The notes: generated by a model not told the origin, from the sequence alone. 64,000 nucleotides of DNA from Antedon mediterranea (GCF_964355755.1 NC_092674.1:3353001-3417000), one strand, 5' to 3'; positions 29,957 to 44,343 are shown, counted from the first letter of the stretch. Made by a program: numbers and translations.

Positions 29957-30490
29957 TTAAAGAGGCATAGTGTTTTTAAAGTGGTCCATTAACATGTTTT
30001 TAAATTGTACCCAACTTCCGCATACAAAGGCGTCTTTAATATTGACCGGTATTGAATTCCACAAACAAATAAATCTGGTTGGGATACAATGCTTTCCACT
30101 ATCAGTTTTGGATGCAAGGTGTTTAAAAGTTAGAACATCCAAATGCCTACAATTGATAGTCAACATATTTAAAATAAAACTATTCTATTCTGTAATTTAT
30201 ATAATATATTTGTAACAAAAATAACGGTAAAATAATCTCGATTTGATTCAGCTGTCATCAAATTCAGTCTAGTTAATCGGTCAGAATATGGCTGATCTAA
30301 GATTCGTTGATGAAGGATAAATCGACTTGCCATTCTTTGAATTTTCTCTATCTTATTAATATGACATTGACGATAAGGATACCAAACAGGGGAGCAATAT
30401 TGGATATGGGGAAGAACAAGACATTTATAAAGTTTAAGTAAAACAGATGTAGAACAACCTGTGGCAATTAGGCCTAATATAGCCAATAGC
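29957..30490 (-). mobile_element. Non-LTR retrotransposon relic (unit B)
   Basis: Duplicate of the minus-strand LINE relic at 2932. It has the same frame break between the INKIEKIQRMASRFIL part and the FICLWNSIPVNIKDA part, so the insertion decayed before the amplification. Confidence 0.8.
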
Positions 30491-31283
30491 TGAATGCGGG
30501 ATGATTCAGGTGTGACGGGTCGAATCGGCCCACTTTTTAGGCCGATATAATGTCTGACTAAGAGTGGCTTCTAATTTCATTAGACTCTCGGTAGGTTTTT
30601 ATGATATAAAATATTGTAAAGTACATTACATTCTAACATTTTGAATGTTTTGTTATTTTGGGAGGATTTTTAATTGTTCGCGCTTTACTTTTATGTAATT
30701 TATTTTCAAGAAGGAGTGTAGAAGTCTAAGTACAAACAAAGAGGGTTGCAATCATATTTACTTCTTTCTAATTAGACCTACAACACCAGAAAACATGGTG
30801 TTGTTCATCTTAAAAACAAACCATTAAACATTCTTACCACCACAAATCAAGACATTCAATTGAACAACAGGAGAAATGATATAACATACTTTTGTAAGCT
30901 TTTACAAAACATGACAATTTACCAGACGACTATGAAATGCAGGATTAAGTCCTATTCCAAACTTGAGGACGGAAAATAACTGATATGAAATAATAATCAT
31001 CAATAAGCGTCTATTATTTCGATATATTTACACGAACAAAACAAGAACAAAGATACCGATGTATATTAAAAATCAATATCAACGAGATTCTGTTCTGCTA
31101 GTTGCTATTGTGTAGTGTGACTGCTAATAAATATTCATTAAAATTAGGATAAAATTGCTGGTGGTAGACAACATTAATTATTTCAATAATGCGGTACTTT
31201 TTTTCTGTTGTTTCACAGTTTCATGTACCTTTTTCACTGAAACGCACCGAATCAATAACAATAATAGTCTATTAGGTCTTGGT
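30491..31283. other. Spacer, no gene seen (unit B)
   Basis: Copy of the spacer at 3466; nothing recognisable. Confidence 0.5.
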
Positions 31284-31430
31284 CAGGTGTGTAAAGCCCT
31301 TAACTGTACGCGCCGCATGTGACGTGATCCTTAGCCTGACCGTAGCAGGTGTGAAAGGCCCCTTAACTGTACACGCCGCATGTTACGCGAATCTGAACCT
31401 TAGCCGGTGTGAAAGACCCTTAACTATCCT
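31284..31430. repeat. 62-bp tandem repeat (unit B)
   Basis: Copy of the repeat at 4259 with the same number of units. Confidence 0.8.
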
Positions 31431-31559
31431 AAAGCTATTTGAACGTTTTGTCTTTATACAAACACTTACTTTGAAATGAAATGAAATGATTGCTTGTTAA
31501 GATACCCGTATAACATATAATGATATGTAGATTGGAATTAATTTATGCAAGAAGTCTAC

Positions 31560-32077
31560 TTAAAGATGTATTGTCCCTTTGTCAAATTCCAAAAAACAAA
31601 AACAAATAAGATTTCGAAAAAAAGTGGGTCATTTTGAAGGATAAGTATCATAATAGATACAATACAGATGTTTTTTGGTTCAAAAAATAACTTTGACTTC
31701 CAGTCAAAGTTTTCGATCAAAACATATCTCATAATGCAACGAGCTTATTTGGCTACTCGGTATGCATTAATCATAAAACTTCCTCGCGATCTGTGTGAAA
31801 ACACCTTCTCAACCGTGACGAGTTGTAAACAATCCTAATTAGCATCATGCATAATGTATACTCATGGTTTGAAATCTTTGTTTACTTTCGCTCGTGACGA
31901 TTTCCAGACGAAATGTAATCAAATTAATTTAGCTGTTAAGTACGTAAAATTGTTGTTTTTGGCTTGAATTTTCGACTTAAAGTGATTAACTTTAATTTTA
32001 CTTTTAATATGGCCAATTTAAATTTAGAATATTTTTACCTTCATTTTTGTGTGTTTAAAGTGACAATACATCTTTAA
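31560..32077. repeat. MITE family 3 long member (unit B)
   Basis: Copy of the element at 4535, with both termini intact. The spacer 32078-32574 after it has no gene. Confidence 0.7.
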
Positions 32078-32574
32078 ACTATCAAAATGTCCGGTAATAC
32101 CACCAGTATAGTTAACAGGTTTGCCAATGTCAAGTGTATATCCTACTATTATACATTTTTTAAATAAAAAAAGTGAATTTAATCGTGGCTGCCTGAAAGT
32201 GGAGAAGATGGAAATTAATCAACACCTTTTTGAATGCGCCTTGAGCACTCTTGAGTGGTATGTGCGCTATAAAAATCCTGTTATTATTATTATTATTACC
32301 TACCTACTTTAGTAATCTTGATAATCATTAATTCTGGTAAGAAAAGTTATTTTATTATTTGAAACACGGGTAAGGTGACGAAGATACGTTCATTTTGTCG
32401 CAATAAATTAAATTATTAGAAAACAAGTTTTTATTTGATAAATGTTTTTCCTTTTTCTAAATGAAGGATTAAAAAAGCATGGACCTATAAATGTATAGGT
32501 TGTACATTTGTAATTGGTTAGCATTATTTTTAGTGTTACTAATCGATTGATTATTGTACTGTTTTCCTTTTCAG

Positions 32575-33899
32575 CTATACTTTGTACTTCTTTACAATGT
32601 ACTCCTAAACAAGATATCCTGATGGTCAATAATTCAGTGTTTTCGTGAGTGTGAGTTTCCCGCTAAACCGAGATTGTGCGAATTTGAGTTCACGGTAACG
32701 TGGTGGTATACGTTAGCAGCGGCTTGTACGGACTGTCCAGATGTCCGACAAAACTGTAGTGCATATCGCTGTTATTCGGTAGACGGTTCACGTAGACCAA
32801 TTTTAACGGTTAATGAAATGTCACCTGGTCCAAGTATTCAGGTACAAATTTCATCTTTGTCGCAGAAGCTACCACCACATCGCTTAGCGTCTAAATCTTA
32901 ATTTAAATAAATAGTAATTTCAGATATAACATATTTTAAAGTTAACACAGTATTTATATTTACCCAGTCAGTTGGGTTCTGTTTCGTTGCAGTTCATTCT
33001 GTAACCGCCCTTCACAGTTCAGAAAGGGGATCATTTTGGTTTTCTTTTTCCATGACTGGTGCATACTTCAAAAAGCCCGCTAGAAACAGAGTAATTACTA
33101 TAGGAAATTTGATCACTTTAGTTTGTAACTGCGAGTTTGCTTGTGTAGACTAAAGCTCAGTCTACACTATCAAAGTGTGATCTGCCCAAATAATATTTGG
33201 TAGTGATAGGATATCCATATATTGGCACATCGCATTTTTGTGTGCAGACAGAGCTTAAGCTTAATGGCAATTGAGGTATTAGTTTGACGACGTTCCTAAA
33301 AGTCATTGAAAAGTTTATTTTAAAATATAGGACTGTTTTTTGTGTGAATGATACCAACATTGTAGCCACTTGAGCCATAAGATATAGTATATAGGCCTAT
33401 TGTTTTGACGGCTCCCAAATTCCCCTTTAAATAAGGTATAGTTTTGTTACCACACTAATCTAACTGTGTTTATGTTCTATTAAACACAGTGTCTCGTTGG
33501 GGAAAAAAAGAATTATCCTATTATCTTTGTATTACCTTATTATTATCCTGTATTCTACAGTCGTGTTTTGTTTTATTTTAGAATCCGTAGATCCTGCCTT
33601 GAATACTGTTGATGTGAAGTACTATGTGGTAATGGGCATGCGCTCCGACGTTTTTATTTCGTCGAATCCAGAAGCCAACCTAACAACATTCTCGACAGTT
33701 TTTATCATGAACGATGTACAATTTGAATATCCTCATACACCGTTTGTTCATTACAACCAGATGATGACGTCAGCGCGTGTAAATGCCTCCATGGAATACC
33801 ACTGTGTATGTCGATGAACAGTACTGTGATATAAATAACAGTACAGATTCCAGTACAGCCTGTAAATGTCCTATCGTCGCTAAAGTGAAGCTAGGCCAG
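32575..33899 (+). pseudogene. Multicopper oxidase (laccase) pseudogene, unit B
   Basis: Exon remnants at 32575-32841 and 33582-33899 correspond to MCO exons 2 and 5. The five-base deletion after AATTCA and the frameshift near TGTCGATGA are the same as in unit A, and exons 1, 3, 4 and 6-8 are likewise missing. A MITE family 1 copy (33150-33258) lies between the two exons. Not functional as an oxidase. Confidence 0.85.
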
Positions 33900-34659
33900 G
33901 TAATTTATATATAAATTATGGTTAATTCTGACATAGGCGAGCACAATGGAAAAACTTCGGTACAAATCTCCGCCTTGGATACCTACCTTATCTATCTCAG
34001 GGAAGATTACAGGCACTTTCCATCAATCAATACAGTGTCCCTTTGGAAGACGGAAGAAAAAAACAGATAGTAGGACTGGAGCTCAAGTTGGCCATTAGTC
34101 ATAGTCATTTCAGTTTTTTGTTTATTTTAGGAACGGACCTCGCGTGTGAAGGTACAGTAGTTAAAAAATAAAAATTACACTGCAAATTAATAAAGATCAA
34201 ATTAAATATACGCCATAAAGAATTCGGAATATATTGTGGGGAATAGTATTATAAAATTACATAGGGAGATTTTATGATAAGACATTTTGTTTAAAAATCA
34301 AATCGAGTGAAATCCCGATAGCTGAGTTTTATTGAGTAAGCTGGCAGGAATAAGTAGGCTATCTGTGTCCCGTTAGGACCGAGATGTCTGCCCATGTTGC
34401 ACCTCTTATTGAGTTATGTTTAATTATCCTTTCACTCATTGTAGTTTTGATATTTAGTCTTTTCGGTACCCTGAAACTAAAATTCTTCATTACTGTTTTT
34501 GTCCTGTTTCCGGTTCCCGTGTTGTCCTGTTTTTCTTTCAGTTTCTATGGGCTGCCTTATACAAGCTTCGCTTTTTAGGAATGTTGCCCCTCTTATTTTA
34601 ATCATATTTACTGTTAATTTTTATTTTCTATGAAAGACAAGAAGAGAAATAAATGTTAC

Positions 34660-34690
<31 letters not shown>

Positions 34691-35261
34691 CTTTCTTGGG
34701 CCGAAACGGCCCACTCTGTCACGGCAGTTAGTTTCAAAAGATGTTTAAATTAAATAATGTAGTAATAATTATTAGGATGGTATTTATTTGAATAAACGCC
34801 TCTCCAATAAAGCATCACTTTGAATAATAATCCCCATCCCCAACCCAACTATCTAATAAACGTCCATCCACATTTATAATAACACAATTATACTATTTGT
34901 TGTAGTAGAATTCATCGCACTGTCTACAATTTACCAAGCATTTGTTATTCGTTTTTATCACTTTTCATATCTATTAGAGGATTTCATTTGATTACAAATG
35001 TTACCATATTATTAAAACTAAAAAATGTAACGTATATCCCTCGAATAAGCACCTCCCTCAAATTAACTCCGCCTCCCCACCTCCGCCCTATAAGGTCTCT
35101 ACTAAACAATAAACACTATACTTTAAAATGTTATTAATCATCTAAGACACTGTGAAACAGAGTAGTTTAGTTTTACGAATGTCAAGCATTTTCAATAATG
35201 GTAACCGACAGAAAACGTATAAGGAGAACATTATCATTTCGAGAACCATCGTCTACACTTC
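33900..35261. other. Spacer with possible LINE 3' tail (unit B)
   Basis: Copy of 6875-8236, with the (GATT)n run at about 34663-34690. No exon. Confidence 0.45.
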
Positions 35262-35298
35262 CTAGAGGGGGAGCGAGCGAAGCGAGCTCACCCTCTAG
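35262..35298. repeat. 37-bp palindrome (unit B)
   Basis: Identical to the palindrome at 8237. Confidence 0.7.
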
Positions 35299-35558
35299 TA
35301 CGGTACTTTCTAGTTAATAAAGCATGTTTTCCACTACATCCAAATTTATTTGCGCGAATGCTGTCTAAAAGCTAACAAACCCAGCGTATAAGCTTTCGAC
35401 ACATTCACCCAGTAAATTGAAAACAGTGAATTGTCAATGTGAACAAACAATTCTTATTAGACTGAATAGAAACATAAATACCTTCAGATTAATTTGAGCC
35501 CTATTTAAAGTTTGTCCAACTATTAGTTACGGAGTTATTATATATATATATGATATGT

Positions 35559-35571
35559 AGGTCAAAGGTCA
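35559..35571 (+). promoter_or_regulatory. Perfect DR1 motif upstream of MCO (unit B)
   Basis: AGGTCAAAGGTCA at the same distance from the MCO start as in unit A. Confidence 0.4.
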
Positions 35572-35737
35572 AATATGCCAAAAATCATACTTCCAGCCAT
35601 TTTTGGACAAACTTTTCCATTAGAACGAATATTAATATGCATCTCCCAAATAATTTGACACTAAAATTATTTCATTTAATCTAAGCGTTGCAAAGATAGG
35701 ACCATTTTGTTTTCAATGGGTCAAAACATTCAAATTG

Positions 35738-35750
35738 AGGTCAGAGGTCA
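35738..35750 (+). promoter_or_regulatory. Second DR1 motif upstream of MCO (unit B)
   Basis: AGGTCAGAGGTCA, conserved with the unit A site at 8713. Confidence 0.4.
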
Positions 35751-35948
35751 AAGATGAATTTTATAACCAGCATGATTCAAATATTCATAAAACACAATGT
35801 TTACACTTTCCCCCTGATCTGCACACGAATATATTATTTCTACCCGCACTATTTAGTCCAGTCTATTTTAGTCTTAGTTTAGATATTTGAATCAGTGGTG
35901 AAAACATTTGTTTTCTGGATTATTGTACGCTGATGAGTGCATATCAAA

Positions 35949-38900
35949 ATGAATATCGCACAACTTTCTTCATGTATTTTTATATTCTGTTATCATGGTG
36001 AGTTATTTTAATGGATATTTTCAATTAAAACAATATTTGAAGTCGTCTAGACTGATATAGATCGGTAATTAATGTCGTTGTTTTCAATATAGTATTTTTG
36101 TAATAATTTGATTATCAAATTCTATTTGTTTCAGCTATACTTTGCACTTCTTTACAATGTACTCCTAAACAAGATATCCTGATGGTCAATAATTCAAGTG
36201 ACTGTTTTCGTGAGTGTGAGTTTCCCGCTAAACCGAGATTGTGCGAATTTGAGTTTACGGTAGCTTGGTGGTATACGTTAGCAGCGGCTTGCATCGACTG
36301 TCCTGGTTTCAGACAAGACTGTGATTTGCCTCAATGTTTTACCGTAGATGGTTCACGTAGATCTATCTTGACAGTGAATGGAATGTCACCTGGACCAAGC
36401 ATACAGGTTCGTATAGGCATGGACTAAAGAACGATTTGGTATAAAGCTCTACACTATCAAACTAGTTTGACAAAAAAAGTGTGATGTGCTCAAATATGGT
36501 AGTGGTATGCTCAAATATAGTAGTGATATGACATAATCATGTCCAAATATGAGTACATCATATTTGTTTGTCACATAAGGTTTGATAGTGTAGATAGGGC
36601 TTTAGTAAAGAGACAACTTCATCAAATTTAATAATAAATCCAGAGGATTGGAACTGTAAAATGCTTTCTAATTTAGTGATGATTACATTAGAAGTTTCCC
36701 TCTGAATTAGTTAATAATAATAATAATAATACACTTATATTGACTTATTAATATTAATTTTGTTTCATTTACGGAGTTATTGTTATTGGTTGCAAATATA
36801 ATCTAAATATGTTTCAACTATTTGTTTAAAATTTGTTTTTAACAGGTCTGTCATGGTGATACTGTTCGCGTAAAAGTCAAAAACCAACTTCAAGATGGAG
36901 GTTCGTTGACAATACATTGGCATGGTATACATCAATTTAACACCGTGTGGGCAGATGGCGTTCCGATGATTACTCAATGTCCCATACCAAGTTCAACCTT
37001 TTTCGTATACGAGTTTGTTGCAGACCCGCCAGGTACCCATTGGTGGCACTCTCACGTTGGTGTTCAGAGAGGTGACGGGTTGTACGGAGCATTGATTGTC
37101 AGGGAACCAAGACAAAAAGAGTTCAACAGTAAAGAATATGACTTTGACCTTCCACAACATTACATGTTATTTAACGACTGGTTAGGTATTTCAAGTCTTG
37201 ATCTGTATTTATTAGCGATTGCCAATGCTGTTCCGTCGTCTGGATATACAGATACCATGTTGATCAATGGCAGAAGTCACAATAGGGACATTGATATGGA
37301 TGTTCCTATCACAGTGTTTGAAGTAGAACAAGGTTTCCGATATCGGATGCGAATAGTAGATGCTTCATTTAGTGAGTGTATTGTAAGAATTACTGTCGAA
37401 TCCCATCCGATAACGATCATTGCCACTGATGGCTTTGAAATGGAACCGGTTCGTGAAGTGGATGCTTTATACTTTACTGCTGGTGAGAGGTAATTCCAAT
37501 CTAAATTGTTCATTTTAATTCAAGGGATGGAGCTGACATCATTTGTTTATTTGTGGGCACGGTTTCATGAACTTACATACTTATTTCGTTTAGGATATTT
37601 TACTGCAGAAACTATATTTTATACCGCAATAACTTGTTGTTTCAATTTTGGAGAAGTTTACGAATGCGCAGTGACGCATTGTTGGTTTGGCTTTTCAAAT
37701 AGAAACTTAGAAATGCTGTAATAGTGCATTAATCCAATCAATGCAATACACGCAATTGTTTTTTACGACATGTCGATGGCTGGTAGGTATTTTTTTTTTT
37801 AGAAATGTGTATAGCATTCTTTCTTATTTTTAATTATTTCAGAGTGGATTTTGTACTCGAGGCGTCTGCAAAACCCTCAACGTATTGTATATACGTAGTT
37901 GGTATACCCAACCCAGTATGCCCTGCGATTGGTGCAGCAAAATTAAAATACAAGAATTCACCAACCATGGATGTAAATTGTACACAGTACAACACAGAAC
38001 AACGTGATTTTTTTTCAACAGCCGTACTTAAAGATAACGATACAGATGTATACACATTTAAAGATACGCACGCATTACGTAAGATTTTTTTTTTAAATAA
38101 ATTTTCCAAAGCAATTTGACTTCCCGTCACGAGAGCTGAAAAACATTGGCCTAGCAGACGGCCTAGGCAATTTTGCAATTTTATACACGGCCATAGAGGT
38201 ATCCAATAGAAGGGTTCTAATATAAACATTCAGTTTGTGTCTTTAGGGGGCATTGCGTCATCAAAACTCTCAATTTCTAGTAGCCTATATTGTATACTAT
38301 TGTAATATTGTCTTACAATGTCTTTTAATTATCTTTTCGCATTTACTATCTCTGTTGCGCGTGCGTACAAAAGTGTTGTTAAAACGTACGCCAATAGAAT
38401 TCGAACCATACCATGAAAGCCACTCAGTGCCCTAATAATACTTAATAGAAGGACGTCTGCATATCAAGCAGAAGGTTCCTGGTTCGGATATCGGCTGTTT
38501 TTTTAAGAAACCGATTTTCTTAATTTGTTTATTCACAAATATAATATTTAATGTACTAATTCATTGTAGAACCTGTAGATCCGGCTTTATACCACGTGGA
38601 TACTGTATATTATGTCGTCATGGGCGTCTCATACTACAGTTATACTTCGAATAGACCAGAAGCTGGAACAACTCACTCTCCATTTTTCACCATGAATCAA
38701 GTGCAATTTGATTTTCCGGATAAACCGTTTGTTTCATTCGAGCCAAATGGTAACGTAGATTCGTGCAGGACGTACCCAGGGTATAACAATACAGAGTTGG
38801 CCGAATGCAATAATACACACTGTAGTTGCCCTCTGGTTGCTAAAGTGAAACTTGGTCAGGTAACTTTATACATTTTACCATGTTTAGTAGTGTGAACATA

Positions 38901-40732
38901 AATCTACTTCTATTCAATTCAATTTAATTATTTCGACCGAAATCAAACGTATTTTTACATACACTAAACAAGTCAAACAGCAACAGAAGTATCATTAATT
39001 TTGGACGAGGGAAGACATAGAGACTCAAGTCACTAAAGCGTGGTTCCCACTAGCGACGCAACACAAGGACGTAACGCAACGCAAGTGAATTGACCAATCA
39101 CAAGCGATGGCTTATTCGCTTGTGATTGCTAACTGTCTATAACTTCACTTGTCATTGGTTAAAACGCTTGCGTTGCGTTTACGTCATTGCGTTACGTTCT
39201 AGTAGGAACCAAGCTTTAAAACGCTTGCGTTGCGTTTACGTCATTGCGTTACGTTCTAGTGGGGACCAAGCTTAACTCTCTGTAGTTTAACTCTTATTAT
39301 CTTAAGTTGCCAGTGATTTTTTCCCTTTCGAAGTTGAATTATTGTGGAAAACATTATTTGTTGATGCCCGCCATTTCTCGCAGTCTCCGTATATTTACGT
39401 TCTAATTTTGTTCAAGATGTATTGTCCCCCAAAAACATGAAAAATGAAGATTAATTAAATAAGATTTTGAATAGGCTATTTTGTAGTTTTTAATAAAGTT
39501 AATCACTTCCGTAGAAAAAAAAATAATGTTTTCCCTTATAAAATGACAAAATAAATGGTTAAATTCAACCAAAAATCTATTGGCTGGCAGCCAATTTTAC
39601 TATTTTTTGCTTTAATTTACAGTTTTTTCAGTTAAATACTTTTTTTTATCATCTAATTTTTGGTCAAAGTGGATAACTATATGACATTAAAATGGCTTAT
39701 TCAACAAAAAAAATTAAAATAATTATTTTTTCAGGGGGACAATACATCTTTAACCGTTGACTTTTCTTTTAAGGTAGTGGAGTTCGTTGTGATTGATGAT
39801 GTTCATATTATCAATCACCCGATGCATCTTCATGGACAATCATTCCGACTATTAGCACAAGGACTTAAAAATATAAGTGCTGACGAATTAATCGAATTTG
39901 ATAAGACACGTAGGTCCTATACATTTTTTTTTTCTTTCTGCTTTTTTAGCAGTCTTGTTCCTCTACCCATGGACCAAATTACCCGGGTGGTCAATATGGC
40001 TTGAATTTCTATCAGGCCTTGTACTCGAGAACTCTTTAACCAGCTTATACACTTAGATAGAATAATCTTGAACTAACCGGCGGCACTTACAACGCCGATT
40101 GGTTTAGACATTCGCGCAGATTGTTACGCTCAATTTGGAGTTTCATACAGATTGACCCGGGTAAGTTAGTATCATGTGTATAGTCTCGCTAACTTTGTTG
40201 TGTAGAAACCGTATACTCGGGTATGTAAATACATGGAGTAAAGAAATGGTAAATATAACCTATAGGCTAGAGGCCCAAGTCGTTGATCCAGCGAAAATAT
40301 TGCAATGCAAAGCGGTTTAATTATACGTAGAAATTATACGTAATACAAATATGTAAAAAATAATAATGTTTCCGTTTCGTTTATGTAGATGGTTTACCAA
40401 GAATCCCGCTTGAATCAGCGGTTGTAAAGGATACGGTGAATATAATTTCGGGTGGTTACGTCATCATTAGATGGAAGGCTGAAAACCCCGGTTATTGGTT
40501 CTTTCATTGTCACGTGGAGTACCACTCACTGGTGAGTTATTTAAATATAATAAAAAACAATTCTACGAAGTTTAAAATCATCAGTCTATTAATGCATCGT
40601 TTTTTTTCCATTTCTTCCAAGGCGGGAATGGCAATGATTATTCAAGTCGGTGAAGAAGACGAAATTCCAAATCCACCAAAAGGATTTCCAACGTGTGGAT
40701 CATTCACGCCCGGTGAAGAAGAAAAATCATAA
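35949..40732 (+). CDS. Secreted laccase-type multicopper oxidase, intact, 8 exons (unit B)
   Basis: Tandem duplicate of the gene at 8924. Exons: 35949-35997, 36135-36406, 36846-37489, 37843-38078, 38570-38859, 39774-39909, 40389-40531, 40622-40732. Splice sites, phases and the inferred 626-residue product agree with unit A, and I saw no coding difference. The signal peptide, cysteine-rich N-terminus, HWHG, GTHWWHSH, HPMHLHGQ and WFFHCHVEYH motifs are all present, with Met as the axial type 1 ligand. The same MITEs lie in introns 2 and 5 (36442-36604, 39036-39274, 39413-39753). Two identical secreted oxidases side by side would raise dosage rather than add a new activity. If the array is a false assembly duplication, this is an allele of the first gene. 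Confidence 0.9.
36442..36604. repeat. MITE family 1 copy in MCO intron 2 (unit B)
   Basis: Copy of the element at 9417. Confidence 0.75.
39036..39274. repeat. MITE family 2 copy with duplicated right end (unit B)
   Basis: Copy of the element at 12011, including the tandemly repeated right end. Confidence 0.75.
39413..39753. repeat. MITE family 3 copy in MCO intron 5 (unit B)
   Basis: Copy of the element at 12388. Confidence 0.8.
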
Positions 40733-41826
40733 CGTTAACTTTACGACGACTTGAAACTGTTATTATAGTCGTCGTCCAGCTCTGCTAAAATCGAGTTCTA
40801 TTCGCGACTACACCTTATGACGTCATGTCGACACAAACAAGCTAATATATCCCTAATATCAACTTTATTACTGTTAACCACGAAAGATAAAAAAAAACCT
40901 GTAATATTATATATCATATATTACGGTAATATCAAGCTAGCACACTGAAAAAAAAGAAGGTGTTGAGGAGAAATATTTCACATTACGTCAATATAGATAT
41001 AAGTATTTTCTCTCTATAAAACTAAAATGAGAATACATCCTCCTTTTGGACATCCTATTAAGAGGACAATTTGTTTGGGGGGGGGGGAGGGATCCCGAAG
41101 GTGTCCCCTTAATAGGAGGTTTGTTTTGTATAGTGTTATATAGACAGTGTTTGTATATTTTTATATTTTTTTTGGTATTAAATTACAGAAATCGCATAAA
41201 AGTAGTCCACGAAAGGCCTATATTATAAATGTTTTTCGAGAAATTCTTTGTTAAATATAGACCATGCATTATACTTTATCCGGAGCTGTCTGCTGGGTGT
41301 TCTATCGTAACAGGAGATGTATTATTGTCATTTTCATTCAGTGATATATATATAATAAATCCAAGGGCAAAATACTGAAAAATGGCAATGCTGTGGGTAT
41401 CAGTGGCTGGATCTCATTTGAGATACAAAAAAAGCAAAAAAGCTAAATCAAAACGATAAAGTAAAACAGCCAGAAAAGTTATCAGAGCTTTCGTGGAACA
41501 CTAGTCCTTCATCAGTGCAAGTATGTGTGCATCTATATATTGCTTGCTCTTTGTCTGTTATGTTTTTGCGTCCCTGACACAAGCATTTGCTTTATTAGTG
41601 ACGCTACCGTTTTGGAAATAAATGTTAATTTGGATTGATTTAATATTTTAATTTTTTAAATATTTATTAAAAATCATGCCGCCGTACAGTACTGCTGCAT
41701 TGCTGTTGGTTTTTGTAACGTGACAGTGGGGCGGATCCACCCAATTTTTTCAATTCTGATATAGGCCTAATATTATTATTATGATATATGTTATTAAATA
41801 AGTTCATTTGGATCTGATAATGTAAT
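40733..41826. other. 3' flank of MCO (unit B), no gene
   Basis: Copy of 13708-14806, but near-identity to A ends here. The poly-G run, the (AT)n run and several nearby bases differ from about 41,060 on. The AATAAA at 14150 of unit A is lost. A 60-residue ORF across the poly-G run is not a gene. Confidence 0.5.
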
Positions 41827-42009
41827 GTGAAAAAAAGTTACTTGTATATGATCCACTATAGTAGTAGTAGGCGAAACGTCAAGGATGTAGTAGCTTCAAG
41901 ATCAACCAATCAATTTAAGTCCGGTCTTGAACGGGCATGGTCCAACCACCCTCTTAAAGTTGCGCCATATTCAAGAGTTGATGTAATTATCAAGAGGGGC
42001 ATAGCCTAG
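41827..42009 (+). mobile_element. LINE ORF C-terminal relic (unit B)
   Basis: Copy of the relic at 14807. The region 42010-43937 after it has no gene. Confidence 0.55.
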
Positions 42010-43937
42010 CCTCGACTCCGGACCCAGCATTGCTGAGCTCCGGAAACAAGTAAACAAGTAAGTAAGTAAACAAGTAAGTTCTCTGGAAATGTAAGTACCG
42101 ATATCATCTTACAAACTTGACACTATATTGGATGATATAGAAGTAACTTTTTTTCACATGATATATGTAATTATTTACATATTTTCATTTTTGTTACGTA
42201 TACTGGTATTGCGTATTGCACACACAGGCATATTTTACAGGTCTACACTTAACCTCCATATCGTATCGTATTGTTGGAATAATTCATTTTTATGGCCTTC
42301 AATGCAATTGTTATTATTAATATTGAATAATTACCGCTAAATTAAGTGCTCTTACTCTACAGGTTGGTCGGTCGGTCAGTAAACGCGACTGCAGCCATGT
42401 ATATGGCCTTGTTATACTGTTAATGTTATTGTAAATGTTACTTAATAAAATTAAAACTAACTGGAAACAAACAAAGATCAGTGTTTCTCTCTACCTTTAC
42501 AAAGTAATACAATCGATATTGTAAAGAAAAAAAAAGGAAATCAAAGATATGCAACAATAACCTATTAACTGAAATTAAATAATCCCCAACAATTGCATCA
42601 TTCAACGCTACACATAGATCTCATTTCTTTCACAAAACTAAACGTTTTTTTTCCTTTGTTTTGTATTCAAGCCAGGACCACAATAAAAACAGGTTTTCTT
42701 TTACCTGATTGTGTGATCCTGTATAAAGATGTTGTTATATAAAAAGAAAGTAATTACGCGATGATGTTTTTAACGTTTATACCGTTAACAAGCGCCTCTG
42801 TTTTTTACTTTTGTTTGGGTATCGTAATTATCGTAATACAAACACTAACCATATGTTATTATTAAGAGTCCATAGTAGAATAATTAATCAAACTACTACT
42901 GTAATTGTTTGTGGTAACTTTTAACGTTAATTCTTGTAAGAAAGGGAAACCGTTATCCGCGTCGAACTAAAAAATTATCTACGGCATTTTAACTTTCCAA
43001 CAATATTCAAATTTGTCGGAAAAGAGACAGCTTATATTTTACCAAGGAGGTATTAGTCGATCGCGCGTCTGTTTGTTGTCTGTTTGTTTTTTAGCAGGAT
43101 TACTCAAACATTTCTTTACCAAAATGAAAATACAGATAAATATGTGGTGAAGGACCACTTCATTAAATTTTGGAGGCAATCTGGACCAGGGTCCCAATTC
43201 TGGACCACTTTTAATAGGCCTACTATTTTCAGACCTGCTAGCGTTAAAAGATAGGAGACAATTTTCAAAAGCCGGTAAGCAGTCTTAAAGTAAACTGAAA
43301 TTGCGATTTTTCGAGAAAGACCTTGGGTTCTGTTCTGATATGATGAGAATAGTTTCTCGAAACATGTCACGGTATTTTAAGGCAATTTGCCTGTTCATCA
43401 AATGCCTCACAATTTTGATTTTGACTCGAACGTTTAGTGGTATCATACATGATTTATCTAATAATATTATGTTAATAGGTTATTAATTTTAACAAAAATT
43501 TGTAGAAATGAATTGAATTATGATGTTGAAAAATAAAAGTAATGTTGGTATTTAGTTGGAAAATAAACTATGGATAAAAAAAAAAGAAGAAAATGATATA
43601 TACTGTAAACAAATATGTTAAGTTATGTGTTAAGAGTTAAGTAAGGTAAAAGAGATGAACATAAAAAGAAACATGTATGGATAATTTTTTTAAAAACCAA
43701 TTTTAATAGGATAAATATATGTTTAAAAAAAAATGAATACAAGAACAAGAAAATATGTATGAAAAAAACAGTGTATTATTAAAACATGTTAATTAACTAC
43801 TAAAAAACAAAAAGTAAAATATGTATGTAAATATTTAAAAAGACAATGTCAATGGAAATGTCTCCTACGCCCCTACGACCATCTAGGTCATGGGACAACC
43901 AACCAACGAACTTGTTTGCAAATGCCTTCAACTATAT

Positions 43938-44308
43938 AACTATAGAGGTATTACATTATCATCATGTGAGAGTAATAGTATTCTTACAGAAATCCAAGAG
44001 GCTTTAGGAAAAATCATAGGTGTGAGGACCACATATTTACACTTATAAAAGCATATTAGCTACGCGTAATGCGGAAAATAAGTTAATATAGGCCTACTTA
44101 GCCTTCCTGGATTTCCGTAAGGCTTTTGGCGTAATTGCCTTTTGTCAATAGCATGGAATACTGGTATCCGTGGTAAAGTCTGGAAAATTATTGATAAACT
44201 TTATACAAATGTCATATTGCTGTTAAGTTTGATGATATTGTAACTGATTATTTTGATGTCAATGAAGGGGTTAAGCAAGGCTGTTTAGGGTCACCCTTTA
44301 TAAATGAA
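43938..44308 (+). mobile_element. Reverse-transcriptase relic (unit B)
   Basis: Copy of the dead LINE polymerase segment at 16910, again ending just before the first CUL4 exon. Confidence 0.75.
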
Positions 44309-44343
44309 AAAAATAAATAAAAAAACAAATGTCTTATTTTCAG

